From assembly GCA_947652115.1 (NCBI GenBank), contig OX393570.1, forward strand, positions 20,240,175-20,304,174: 64,000 nt of DNA, given 5' to 3'. The translations under genes and the position numbers were made by a program. Shown in pieces: positions 1-12,000 of this stretch (the first letter of the stretch is position 1; every line of letters starts with the position of its first letter). This DNA is from Blastomussa wellsi (taxonomy: Eukaryota > Cnidaria > Anthozoa > Scleractinia > Plerogyridae). The notes under the pieces were generated by a model. The model was not told the origin of the DNA, ran no database searches, and saw only the letters and a program-made list of their open reading frames with translations.

Positions 1-1194
1 GGTATTTTGAGCATTGTAAACGTGTGCTTTATCCAAACTGTTTACTGTTTCACTAGCCAGGCAGCCAGCCCCTAGACCGAGTACCACACCCATGGCTACC
101 AAATCCCTGCAACCCAGCCATGAGCCCCCACACCAAGCATCCAGGTAACCGTCACACTGCCAAGCAGTGGAAATAGGGAAGGCCCAGCACAGGATGGCTG
201 ATGAAGCTGCACAATGAACTCTGCTGTGTGACTGAGGGAACCATGTGATCCTGTGAGCCCAGGATGCAGACCGCTAACTGTTGACATGTACCGCTCTTTG
301 TTGTTAACTTTGTTAAATATGCTTTTAACTTCATTAAATAGGCCTTTTGTATTGGTCACATGATTCTCAAAATGATGTCTAGTTTACTAAATAAATACAG
401 AAAAGTGCTGCAAATAACTGTTGGACAAACTTTTTTTAATATTTTATTATTATAATATTAATATTTATTATATTTTGGCTGACCAAAATTTGCCAATTAT
501 GTCCTGTGAAATCTCGACTGTGGTCGGGCAGAGTGTCTGGACAATTTTTTTACATCTTCTAATGCAAATGCCAGTGTTCTTCATTGACGACATGTCATCG
601 AGCAGGAAAACAATTATTTGCAGCCCTGGCAGAGGTAATTATAAAGCAAAAAAGGTGAACATGCTGGTCATGATTGGGCTACGTTATGGCAGATTAAAAT
701 ATTTTTGAAGCTAACGAGTAGCTGACAGGTGTCAACTCTGAACCTGAGGTATCAAGAAGCCATCTTAAAATAGTACACAAGAGGGTCTGCTGAACAAGGG
801 ATGTGACAAGCTGTGTGTAAAGTATGTTACTAACTGTGAAAATCAGTAATATTTTACTAGGTACCTGGTATTTACTTTAGGAAGTTTTCTGTACATAACT
901 TATATTTTAGTAGTCTTAACTAGTTTGCAAGTGACACTATGTGCCATTGACACTAAATAATTATATTAATAATTTTGTGGCCATGTTTTGGTGTACTGTG
1001 AAAGAAACCTTAGTTACAGGGGCCAGATCACACGGTTTTAGGCGATAAAATTATTATCACGATGTATATAAACGTTTCTTAATAAACAGTGAAATAATAT
1101 AATTGTAAAATTCATTGGGTGTGTGACAGGAAAGAATTTAATAAAGGCAGACAGATTACAGCTCAAGCTACAGCAATGTTACAGTATTTGTCTA

Positions 1195-1597
1195 ACTACA
1201 GTAACTGGGTAGGTGGAACTCAATAAGTCTACAAGGTAAATTGAAACAAACCCTTGCCAAATGACACCTGGGCACATCGTACACCCCTGAACAACTAACC
1301 ACAGTAACTGGGTAGGTGGAACTCAATAAGTCTACGAGGTAAATTGAAACAAACCCTTGCCAAATGACACCTGGGCACACCATACACCCCTGAACAACTA
1401 ACTACAGTAACTGGGTAGGTGGAACTCAATAAGTCTACAAGGTAAATTGAAACAAACCCTTGCCAAATGACACCTGGGCACATCAACACCCCTGAACAAC
1501 TAACTACAATAACTGGGTAGGTGGAACTCAATAAGTCTACAAGGTAAATTGAAACAAACCCTTGCCAAATGACACCTGGGCACATCGTACACCATTT
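1195..1597. repeat. Tandem repeat, ~103-bp unit, four copies
   Basis: Four head-to-tail copies begin near 1201, 1304, 1407 and 1509 (spacing 103, 103, 102). Each carries GTAACTGGGTAGGTGGAAC and CCAAATGACACCTGGGCAC. Copies differ by a few substitutions and one short deletion in the third junction. Minus-strand reading frames through it only translate the repeat and are not taken as a gene. Confidence 0.9.
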
Positions 1598-1725
1598 CAG
1601 TATACAGTGTAAATTATGGCAATCCACTGTAAGAAAAAAGATGGCAGCTGTACATTTTACCAAAATACCTTGCGACCCTAAGACAGCCCACAGGGTATAT
1701 AGAAAGTTACAAAATCCGGGCTCAT

Positions 1726-1865
1726 CCTCGGTGTAAAAACCTGTGAAACTCACGAGTGATGTAAAACAAAGAACGAACAAGACAACAAAGAACCTAGAAA
1801 CAATATAGCACAGAAAAACAATAGATCAAAAACAAAGAAAAAAGTCACAGGTTTTTACACCGAGG
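1726..1865. repeat. Short inverted-repeat element with 21-bp perfect arms
   Basis: Positions 1726-1746 are the exact reverse complement of 1845-1865, separated by 98 bases of A-rich sequence. This looks like a small MITE or the stem of a fold-back element. No clear target-site duplication was identified. Confidence 0.6.
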
Positions 1866-1914
1866 TAAACCCACAATTCGTTCCTGTAGTGACAAAATTG
1901 TACTTTTTGGAATT

Positions 1915-1939
1915 GGGGTGGGGGGGGGGGGGGGGGGGT
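1915..1939. repeat. Poly-G run
   Basis: A nearly pure G tract interrupted by a single T. It is low-complexity sequence whose exact length is unreliable. Confidence 0.85.
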
Positions 1940-2266
1940 GTCATTATGTCCATGCTTGACTATCCAAGGAAAATGACATGGTTTGGCTATAGGTTATTGA
2001 GAGGTTCATGAGAGTAATGGTTGCCACAAAGATTCATTTTTGCCTTGATGAAAATAAAATTACCCTGTCCAAACAAATGCAAAATGTTTCAATTGTCCCT
2101 GACTTTTCATCAATATGTCAAATTTCCCTTACTCAAAATTAATTCCCTGACTTTTTGCTGACCTTAAAAAATTATAGCTATTTCCCTGAGATCATTTCCT
2201 GGCCTGTGGCTACCCTGAAATTGAGAGTTCAAGGAATTTGGTGTTCCATTTCGGCACCATGCCAGA

Positions 2267-2388
2267 TATATTTTGCAGGTTGCAGGTTCAAAATGTAATT
2301 AACATTGGGAAGCCGCTGGCACTAACGGAAACGAGAGGTTGTTTTCCCAATGTTAATTACATTTTGAACCTGCAACCTGCAAAATATA
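2267..2388. repeat. Perfect palindrome, 45-bp arms, 32-bp loop
   Basis: Arm 2267-2311 is the exact reverse complement of arm 2344-2388. No mismatch was seen over 45 bp, so the duplication is recent or maintained by gene conversion. The arms contain a direct internal repeat of GCAGGTT. No transposon protein is nearby. Confidence 0.9.
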
Positions 2389-3454
2389 CCTGCCCATTCC
2401 ATTTAACGTTTAAAGCAGAATACTGTAGGTAGAATGGTAATCTAACAAGTTGGGACAACTTTATTAAAAACGTCAGTGAATCTTGGCTTGACTGTCGATG
2501 GTGGAAAAAGTCTCTAATGTTGTTGCTACTGCTTTTTCAACAAACTGCATATGAGGATGGCCAAAAACATGACATCTATTTCACAGGAACAATGTGACAG
2601 CTGAAAAAAGATTTAAAAAATTAAACATGTTATAGAATACAATGCTAAATTTGCTAAAATTATTTCTCAGACTGCCATGAGATCTGGATAGAAGCAGCTA
2701 GACTAACTGCAATTTTTAAATAGAGGACGACACATTTGAATTTAAATTTACAATACAATTTTCGGCCATTCAATGACCATCTTCAGTTGAAAGCTGAATA
2801 ATTTTGAAGTTACATTATTTTTCGAATTTGAGCAATTCATGTTTGCTTTGGTTTCGCATTTTGCATTACTAGGCTCAGTGATTGGTCTAGAAAACTTGAC
2901 CACTTTCTCATCCAATCGGAAAACCAAAACATATTGTGACTTGCTTGCAGACATTTTCTTGCACTCATAGGTATACAGGCACCTTCAGACTGTAACCTGA
3001 AAACATTACACAATTTTCTGAATGTGTTGGCATTGAACAGGCATACAACCCGTCCAAAAATTACAACTGCTGTTACCCAAATCCTGAGCATTTCGCCCAA
3101 AGAACCTAAAAAATTTTCCCCCCACCTCATATGCCACCTCATATTTTCCCCCACCTCATATGCCTAGCCCTGAACTTCACACTGGCGACATGTATTTGCT
3201 TTGAGTTCTGATTGGTTCATTGGCTTGTCTGTGTGGTTTGTAATAGGTGCTTTGGTTATGATTCATGACATTGATTTATTTTGTAACTCATTTCAATGCA
3301 CAAATTATGTGCAGGATCAATACCCAGAAAATACTGGGCCAGCCATGGAGCACCCTGATTAGCTGATTTTAGTTATTGGCCTGCTGAGTGCCTCAGTTTT
3401 GTAATAAAAGACTGATATTACATTCCAAATGAAAACAAAATCAACATTGGACTC

Positions 3455-5876
3455 CTACCCAAGAAGACCTCTTCCACCCCACGTGTTTGGAGTGAGTGAT
3501 AATGTCTGTGTTCTGTCCTCTCTTTCAACTGTAATACTCACTGGGGTCTGTAGACAAGATTATTGAGTGAATTGAGGATTACCACAAGGGTTAATTACAA
3601 ATTATTATAAATTTTTAACATGTATTCTTTTGCAATCATTACCCCTTTGCTGTGTTGTACAACAGAAGCAATATCTTGAAGGCCATTGAAGTTCTCACCA
3701 CTGATAGAGCCAAATTTTAGGATGTGATCGCCAACTTTTAAACCCTACAGGATGAAGAAGTATGACTTGGCTCTCAGAAATTCCTTAAGTTACCATAATT
3801 ATTAAGCTGAAGAAAGTTTGGTTCTAAACAGGTTTGTTATAATTATTGGAGTTCCATATTACAAGATATGTAACAGGCAGAAATTGCTTCTTACTGCTTG
3901 GGATGAAGGTGATCCTTCAGCAACTGAATCTACTCGAAGAAACGCTTTCAGTTTTGTTGAAATATCTGAAATCCAGTTAAAACATACAGGGTCAGTATTA
4001 ATGACCCAATAAGGCATTGTCTTCTTGCTATCATCATGTTAGGCCTTACCACGGTTTTCGATGCCATCTTGATGGGTAGGCAAAGTGGTCAGAAATTACA
4101 GTGTGTTTGTATGAGAATCTAATGGGAAATAACTTTTGTAAAAATTTGAAGTTTGCACAGTTTATATATCATAACAAGAAAATACTCGGCAGAAGATTGT
4201 CTTCACCAAGTTTGAAGGATGTAGCTTGATAGAAGATGTTTACCGGTAATTAACTTAAGTTTTTAATAGTTTTTAATTTTCCATACATTTGTCTGAAATT
4301 AAATTTGACTGGGTTGACACAGTTTGCGGAAAAAAAAATTACAGAGAAATGTATGGAAAATTAAAAACTCAATTGCACGTCTTTCATCACAGCTAAATCC
4401 TTCAAACTTGGTGAATACAATCTTCTACCTAGTATTTTAATGTTATGATAATTCATAAATTGTGCAAGCTTCAATTACAAACACTGTCACCTTAAACTAT
4501 CAAAAGAATTATCCTGAACTTAAAAAGACAAGAAAAAGAAAGTAAAAATCAAATACTGTCCGTTCTATCACAAAAATGCATTGTATCATTTTCATCCCCG
4601 TAACTAAGATGAAGTTTTCATATGGGAAAATTTTCCAGCCCAGTTACCGAGATCTTGGCCCATCTTCCCATACGAACACATCAGTTTTTATCAAAGGAAA
4701 TAGGGGAAGGCTGAGATCTTGGTAACCGGGCTAGCCCGGCCAACCAGGCTGATATGAAGAGGCCCTGAGTCTTGTTTCCACTCATCTTCAGTTTATTTTA
4801 TACTGCGACCAGTTACCAAATACATGTATATAAAAGAGCAGCTGAACGATGACAGTTACATTTATTGATCAAACATGAAAAAATAATAAAAAAGATAAGT
4901 AAGAAACTGCTGAAATCATTGATTCTGTTTTTCTCAATCAGATGCTAAATCATTATTTTTATTATTTGCAGGAGTTCCAAAACAAGCCGATGACTGCCTG
5001 ATACTTGATTGTATGTAGCCAGTTACTCTGGTCATAGCAATCAGCTTGCGACAAACAAGTTCACTTGTCACAGCTGGCTACTCTCCCAGTTCCTGACAGC
5101 TACTTCAAAACATTTTAAAACCCCTGTATCATGATTTGCAAAATAAGTTTTATAAACACTGAATTTTCCAACATGTCCAAATAAATAATAACCTAAATAT
5201 ATTAATTTGCATTTTACTTTTTGAAGGGCAACAAACATGTTTTGTTCCCTGGCTGGCTTTTGCTGAAGGCTGAAGACTTTGAAGACTCTGTCAAAAGAAG
5301 ACTTTGAAGAGTTACTCAAGCTCACCTTCCATTTTTTGACCCTCTAGGCGTTCGTTTTCATTATCTTTCTGTTCTCGTGCAATGGCATGTATTTCATGAA
5401 TACCTTGCTCAATCTCCTTCATCAGTGCCTTGTGATCATTTTGAAGACCTAGTATTTATCAATTAAAGGAGTTCGAAGATAATCATGAGATAATGAGTCA
5501 GCAAATTAATCAATTCAGTTCATCGCATGAGAGTTAAAGCATTCTTATATTTTCAATTTTCAAAGGTAAAAATTCTTTAAATTGGATACAGAACATTTTT
5601 TGCTTACATATGATTCGATTTCTTGCAACACGCACGGCGTAAACATCAATATCTGAGCGGGGGTAATTGTCGTCGTCGATCAACTTTTCATGCATTCCGA
5701 CTCCTTTTTGCTGAAATATAAAATGTTTAGGTTACTTATAGCGTCAGATAAACACAAAGGTACATTTAAGAAAACCTTACAGAGTCTAAAACGTCTTGGA
5801 ACTCCTTGATTTCCTTTTCAATTGCATCTTTCTTTGCCATCAAATCTTTCACTTTTTGCATCGAAACGTCCGCCAT
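3455..5876 (-). CDS. PSMD9: 26S proteasome non-ATPase regulatory subunit 9 (assembly chaperone p27)
   Basis: PSMD9 chaperones assembly of the proteasome base by binding an ATPase (Rpt) module and is released before the 26S particle is complete. Six coding exons on the minus strand, in order: 5876-5781, 5710-5608, 5448-5326, 3965-3895, 3744-3643, 3547-3455. All junctions are GT-AG with matching phases and give 195 aa; the human protein is 223 aa. Exons 1-3 encode the helical N-terminal domain, including [16 protein letters not shown] and [14 protein letters not shown]. Exons 4-5 encode the PDZ domain: [17 protein letters not shown] followed by [19 protein letters not shown]. The last exon encodes the short tail ending TWGGRGLLG, close to the family's conserved C-terminus. 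The start is the first ATG of exon 1 ([11 protein letters not shown]). A minus-strand AATAAA lies at 3275-3280. The gene is head-to-head with IFT57. Confidence 0.93.
4176..4445. repeat. Imperfect fold-back repeat in PSMD9 intron
   Basis: Two arms of about 90 bp (near 4180-4275 and 4345-4437) pair imperfectly; they share GAAGATTGT/ACAATCTTC, CCAAGTTTGAAGGAT and ATTTTCCATACAT as reverse complements. It is typical of an old MITE and lies in the PSMD9 intron between exons 3 and 4. Confidence 0.6.
4630..4735. repeat. Small inverted repeat in PSMD9 intron
   Basis: Segment near 4638-4660 (CCCAGTTACCGAGATCTTGG) pairs with segment near 4709-4728 (GAGATCTTGGTAACCGGG). This is a short degenerate fold-back with no visible coding content. 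Confidence 0.45.
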
Positions 5877-6055
5877 TTTGAAAATAGAGGTCAGTTACTG
5901 TATGCACGGGCTCAAAAATATGCTTTCATGAAACCGAGGCCTCTTTCTTCGAGACGAAAAATAACATGGCAACTGGCGTTCGTGATACATTTTCTTTCGT
6001 AAAAAAATATCGTTTTAGCCATATTTTGGGATAGAAGACGCTTTTATTTTGAGGG
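5877..6055. promoter_or_regulatory. Divergent promoter region PSMD9 / IFT57
   Basis: The two start codons are separated by only 179 bp, so both transcripts must start within or near this segment. On the plus strand ATGGCAAC (5966-5973) matches the strong half of the RFX-factor X-box known from ciliary gene promoters. It lies 83 bp before the IFT57 ATG. The other half-site is poor. Shared regulation is inference. Confidence 0.55.
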
Positions 6056-9000
6056 ATGGAAGGTGAAGTTCGCCGTGGCGCTGATGCCGCGGCTGAAAAT
6101 GCTTCTTTGGGTTTCATGTTAACTGTTGGAGTCATGGAAGAGGTTCTGGAGAAACTAAAATTACTTGACTACGAGACTGACTTCTGTAGACAGATGGGTT
6201 TTAGACCTCTATCAAGGTACTAATTTGCAGTATTTTGTTTTATCGGTACCATTTAAACAGATGAACACGAAACATGAAATCTCTATAATAAGGTGAAACA
6301 CAAGGAAACAAACCAAAAGATTTGGAGGGGGTAAGTTTCTAAAGAAACTGTGGTTACCAGAAGGCTACCGGAAAAGTCAGCTGTAAATCTAAAAAAGTTT
6401 TATTTTGCTACAAACGCTCCGAGAGGATTATCAATGTGTGGAAGGTGCACACATAAAGCAAATGGTTAGTTTGTTGGATTGCAGCTTGAGTCGTCAGGGT
6501 TAGAACCCTGGCAGAGGCATCTGTGTTGTAGTGTTGGGAAAGACACTTACAGTTATAACACCTTTTCACCCAGGGGTGTAAATGGCAATCAAAGGGATAA
6601 CCCTGATGTTATCAAGCATATCCTCCAGGAGGAAGACATGTAGTTACTTTACTACCGAGACAGGTAGACTGCGAATTCAAAGCCACGCATGACAGTTTTT
6701 TTTTGGCGCTAAACAATTTTTGTCATGTGGCTTTATTTGTCAAACCAAAAAAGGTGAATGCACGTGATCACATTCCTGAATGTTATTTCTGCCATGTCAA
6801 GTAACAACATTCTCTATTGATATGGGACTGCGAACATCTGTTGGAAGAAAATAAATCTTACAAGTACAATTGAGTATCAAACGTTGCATGATTTGCCATC
6901 AAATTTCAATGTTTTAACGTAATTTCCTTTTTAATTTGTTTCCAGACACTACTTTGCTTTGGCATCAAATCCTGGGGAACAGTTTTTTACTTTTACATCA
7001 CTAGCTGCTTGGCTGCTTACGTGTTGTGGAAAGAGCTTTGAGCAACCACAAGAGGTAACAGTTGACCTTTTCTTTTCTGTACAAGTATTAGATGGTAATT
7101 AGTAGAGACCATTAATTTGTGACAGGTTATCTCGCCTGGAATCCACCATCAAGAATAGAATTTCTATTCATATGGCATTGTTTACATTTCACTTGGTTTC
7201 AAAATACAAATTATTATTTCCTGCCAAACTCAGAAAACCATGAACACCTGAAATATTTGAGGAATATTGATTGTTTAGTGACCATTCACAACACAGTTCA
7301 GGACACGAGCAAATGTCAAAACCACAATATAATTACCACTGCTGTTTGCGATTTCGTTTTCTCACACCTGATTGGATTTCCCCTTTTAACACGATACATG
7401 TATATTTATGGTGTTCACTGGTTTTCTTAGTTTTACGGCAAAACATATTTTACTTCTAATGCCCACTCTTGGCCAATGAGTGAAAGGGACAATTATACAC
7501 TTAATGCCCAAGATGTTGATTCTTATTCTGACCAAGATTAATTCACTTCATTTTCTAATTTCCTAGTATGATGATCCCAATGCTACTGTGTCAAACATTT
7601 TGGAAGAGTTGAAAAAACTGGTAAGGATCATATACAATGCACTACATCTGTAGCTGGCATCCATCACATTTACATGTAGTAAGTCAGTACGACTATTCTT
7701 TATTTTATTTTACTGGTACTTTCTTTTATACATGATACCATGGTCCTATTTCAGGGAGTACCGGCAGATTTCCCTCCAGCAAAGTTGAAAACAGGATCAG
7801 GAGAACAGGTAAATCTATTTAATAAAATTTGATTCACACACAACATTTCTAGGATTACAAGAAATCTCATATCTGTAGCCGGCACCTTACTGATATTCAG
7901 AACGCACAACTTTCAAGGGCCTCAACGTATGGTAAATAAAGCTGTAGGCAGCATATAATATTATACTTCACATTTGCCAGACATTTTGCATGATGATTTT
8001 TGTTTGCATATCTTCTATGATATTTATTTCTAATTTGTAATTATTTTTGTAAAATCATTTCCTTTTTTGTAAATCTTTTTAGGTGTGTTATGTGATTGAC
8101 AAACTTGCTGACGAGGCTTTGAAGATTAAAAAATTTGCCTGGCAAAAGTAAGTGACAACATTAACATACAGTAATACTGAATTGTGTAATTGTGACAGTC
8201 TATGTATTATCATTTATTTGAAAAAAAAAAATATTATAGAGCTGCACATTCAAATTCAGTATACGTACATGCTGTAAACATGCACAAAATCCAGTAGTGT
8301 ATGCTGACGATGTGAGCAAATCACTTTCAATGCCACAAACTTCTTTTTGTCACACAAGTTTTAGTGCCGGTTTTGATGTGCATTTGCACTGGTGATGTTA
8401 TATAACAATTGGTTCATGCTTTCAGCTGTGTGCTATAGTCAATAGAGTTATGATACACTTGCGAAGTTTGAGGAAATCTTAAAAAGCTAAGAGTTTCTCT
8501 CGGCTGCCACAACAAGCAACTCTTATGCTTCTTTCATGCTCTTCAAACTTCCCAAATGCGCAATTTAAGCAATAGAGGGCTTTTACCACATTTACATAGC
8601 CTCATATAAACACAAGCGGGTTTGGAAGAATTCTTGAAAGTTATAAGCAAACCCGGGATGCAGTCTAGGGTTTGCATAACTTTTGAGAATTCTCCCAAAC
8701 CCCCCAGTGTTTAGATTAAGCTATGTAAACGTGGAAAAAGTCCTCTATTGCTTTTATAAAGTATTTCTTCAAAATATGCATCACAACCATGTTTACATAC
8801 TCTCATCTAAACACACCTACAAACTTTGTAGTTTCTCAGTTATTTTATAAAACTTGATAGCACACACAACAAAGCATGAAGTTGAACCAATTGTTAATTT
8901 AGTTTATATATTAATTTTTTGCTCTTTCCAAGACCACAACATACACAAGAAGACTTTGAAGAGGAGACTATGGAAGATGATGAAGCTGAACTAACATTAA

Positions 9001-12000
9001 ATAAAGTAGAGGAGGAAATGATGGTCAGTGCTGCCAGTCCCAAAATAGTACTTTTCCTTACCGATTTCCAAAGAGGCGACATTTCTTTTAAGGTTCCGAG
9101 AATTTGGTGGTACATCAACTGAAGACAATATGTCCTTAAAGAGGATTTTGAAATTGTGACAAGATCACAGAGAGCGCAAAAGTGACTCCAAAACGCTCAA
9201 TACAGGCTACCTGAAATTTTGCATAAAGGTAGAACTCGGCATTTTAAAAAATTGTATATTTTTTGTTTTCAAAATGTCAGATATTTTGGCGGGAAAATTT
9301 TTTCTACTCATTTTACAATATTTGATGTCAGTTTTGGAAACAGCATGAAACAAGGATCCACAAACTGAAAAAATATCTGAAATACGTCAATCCAAACAAC
9401 TAATGGTACATTTATTAACATGGATTAAGATATTTCAGAATTTTTTTCAGTTTCAGGATCTGTGTGACCAGTTCTTTCTGAAACTGCCATAAGATGTTTG
9501 AAAATATCGGTACTTAAAAAATATTTTGGCGCCAACTTCGAAACATCATTTTTGTGCCCAAAAATTGGAAATCCGGAATACAAAAAAACACATATGCCTT
9601 CTCAGGATGAGAAGTTCTATGTTACAAATTCAAAATTTCAGGTTGCTCTTATCAAAAAAGTAAGTCAAATGAGGGTGACCATTTTGGGATTGGGGATATT
9701 TCTTAGGAGGGGGTGTACCACTAAGGAATGATGTAACTGACGGGTGGTGTAAGCAGAAAACCTGTTCTATTAGAAAGCTGCAGATCATCTCGGGTTGGGG
9801 GGGACACCCCCTACACCCTCCCCCCTCCCCCTAGATTTGCCCCTGGATATTGTTGATCAGTCTTCTTTTAATTTTCTTCAGGATGAAGTGGAGGAAGAAA
9901 TTGAGGAAGATGACGGTTACTTGGATCTTGCAGGAATGAAGCAACAGGCCCAAATGAATGTAATAATGAATCTTTTTACCTCATTTGCACCATCATTCTG
10001 CAAGTTCAAGGGCTTTTCTGATCAGTGCCTTTAATGACGACTTTAGTGACTATTTGTTGTCCATTTGCTTTATGGCCCAAGTTTTGTTATTACTTAATAC
10101 TGAACAATTACTTTGTTGAACATTTAGGAGAAATCTGATTCATCCAAACCTGATTCTGTAATGGAATCAACTACTGATGCAGCCGAGTGGAAACTTGAAG
10201 TTGAAAGAGTTCTGCCATTGTTGAAGGTTCACATAAGAACGGATAACAAGGTAAGCTTTTTCAAAAACCTTAAGAACAATAGTGGAAAAATTACCAGAAT
10301 TTCTGTATGGGCCCTTTTGCTACATTAAGTGAGGCTTTTGGTTATCTGTTAGACATACATGTAATTTAAAGAACTTTTTTACAATGTTATATTGTTGCAG
10401 TAGGTAAATAAGATGTCTCAGTGTCTCTTCTGTCAGTGTTCAAAATGATCAGCACATTTGTTACGCAAACTCATTTACTGCCAGTTAATACATGTTCATC
10501 ATAAGCATACCCGCTGAAGGGCACATTGACTGACTAACACTTGAAACTTGTTTAGGACTGGAGAACCCATTATGAGCAGATGCAACAGCATAGTGAAGGA
10601 ATCAAGTCTTCTTTAACAGAAACAAAGGTACAGTATGTAATGAACAAGACGTTTTTAAAAATACATTTTCATGCATCATTATTTGCCATACTGCCATCAG
10701 ATCATCCATGTATCTTGTCTGTCTTAGTTGGCCCCTTGATCTTGTTGACAGTGAGTGTGAAATCTATCTTGAAATAAATCTGTATGAAAATTGTGGTATT
10801 TCTAAATTTTGTTTGTACTATTTTCAGGGTCATCTTGACAAGCTTCACCATGAAATCAGTAGAACGCTTGAGAAAATATCTAGTCGTGAAAAATACATTA
10901 ATAACCAGGTATGGATCATGATAGAGCTATCACTCATTTTCTATGGTAAAAGGTATGGTTTGAAACTTAACCTTTTTTGCTGTTTCATCTTTCATTAGCT
11001 TGAACATTTGCTGCAAGAGTTCCGTAGTTTACAAGACACTCTGGCAGAGGTATGGTGCCTTTCACTTGTCAGTCATGTTATCTCATTATGTCAATCACAA
11101 CAATGAAAGAGCTCATTCGTGAATGCAAATTTAGGCTTTGGCAATATGACTAATCTTACAGGTTGAACGCATTCTGTGATTTTTGCCATGTTGGACTCAA
11201 CCCCACCCAAGAGTCTTTAAAGGAGCCACATTGTGATATTTTGAGTTATTTCTTCGACAACCTAAATTTTCCTTAAAAGTTAGGAAACCTAAAAATAATA
11301 GTTTGCAAAGGAAGAAAAACACCAAAGGAGTTGATACGAAACCAAAAAGGAAAAAGGATGGTTTATGATGGAGAAGACTGAAACGGATTGGAAGTGACGA
11401 TTTTTGAAAAAATTAGGCTAAATTTTTCAAAGTGCACAAATGATGACGTAGCTCCTTTAAGATGGCCAAAAGAAAAAACTTTTAAATATGTTAAAATCCT
11501 GCAATTTTTGTTGTCATTATTATGTTGTTTTTGCTTCAATACCCTCAACCTTGAAGTAAAGCTAACAGTGATTTTTTGAAATGTTTTATATGATTTTCTC
11601 AATAGACAAAAGAACGGTACAAACAAGGATCCGGAGGAGTCACTGAGCTCACAAAGTCATTATCACAGGTTTGTTTAGATTTGTTTGGATTAAATTGCAA
11701 CTGCCATTTGCATTGCGCATATTTGTGCAAAATCACGCAGAATATCGGCTGATACATGTACGTGTACTTAGCCGAGGAGGCCATAGGCCAAGTTGGCTAA
11801 AATGAGATTATATTCTGCGGGATTGAGCCGGGTAATTGTTTTATTTTTCTACAAATTGTCAACGAAACGTATTTTACAGCTGGAAAAGTTACCATCATGT
11901 GGCACATTGCGAGAATTTGCCCGAATTATATGTATCATTACTTGACCTATATCGCAGGATATCTTTCAAGTGCAGATGACAGATACCAATTGCTTGATGA

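Larger units (their letters stand above)
1..3454. other. Intergenic region, repeat-rich, no gene recognised
   Basis: No exon with family similarity and matching splice phases was found here. Positions 1-360 are more GC-rich than the rest and could be part of an unrecognised transcript, but no protein family is visible. The region contains the 103-bp tandem repeat, a 21-bp inverted pair, a long G run and a perfect 45-bp-arm palindrome, each listed separately. The last ~180 bases before 3455 are probably the PSMD9 3' UTR, with an AATAAA signal on the minus strand at 3275-3280. Confidence 0.6.

Noticed and set aside
421..708. 95-codon plus-strand frame
   Set aside because: AT-rich start, no recognisable domain, and no splice partners found.
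1192..1780. Minus-strand frames of 63 and 161 codons
   Set aside because: They only translate the 103-bp tandem repeat and its flank, with no family resemblance.
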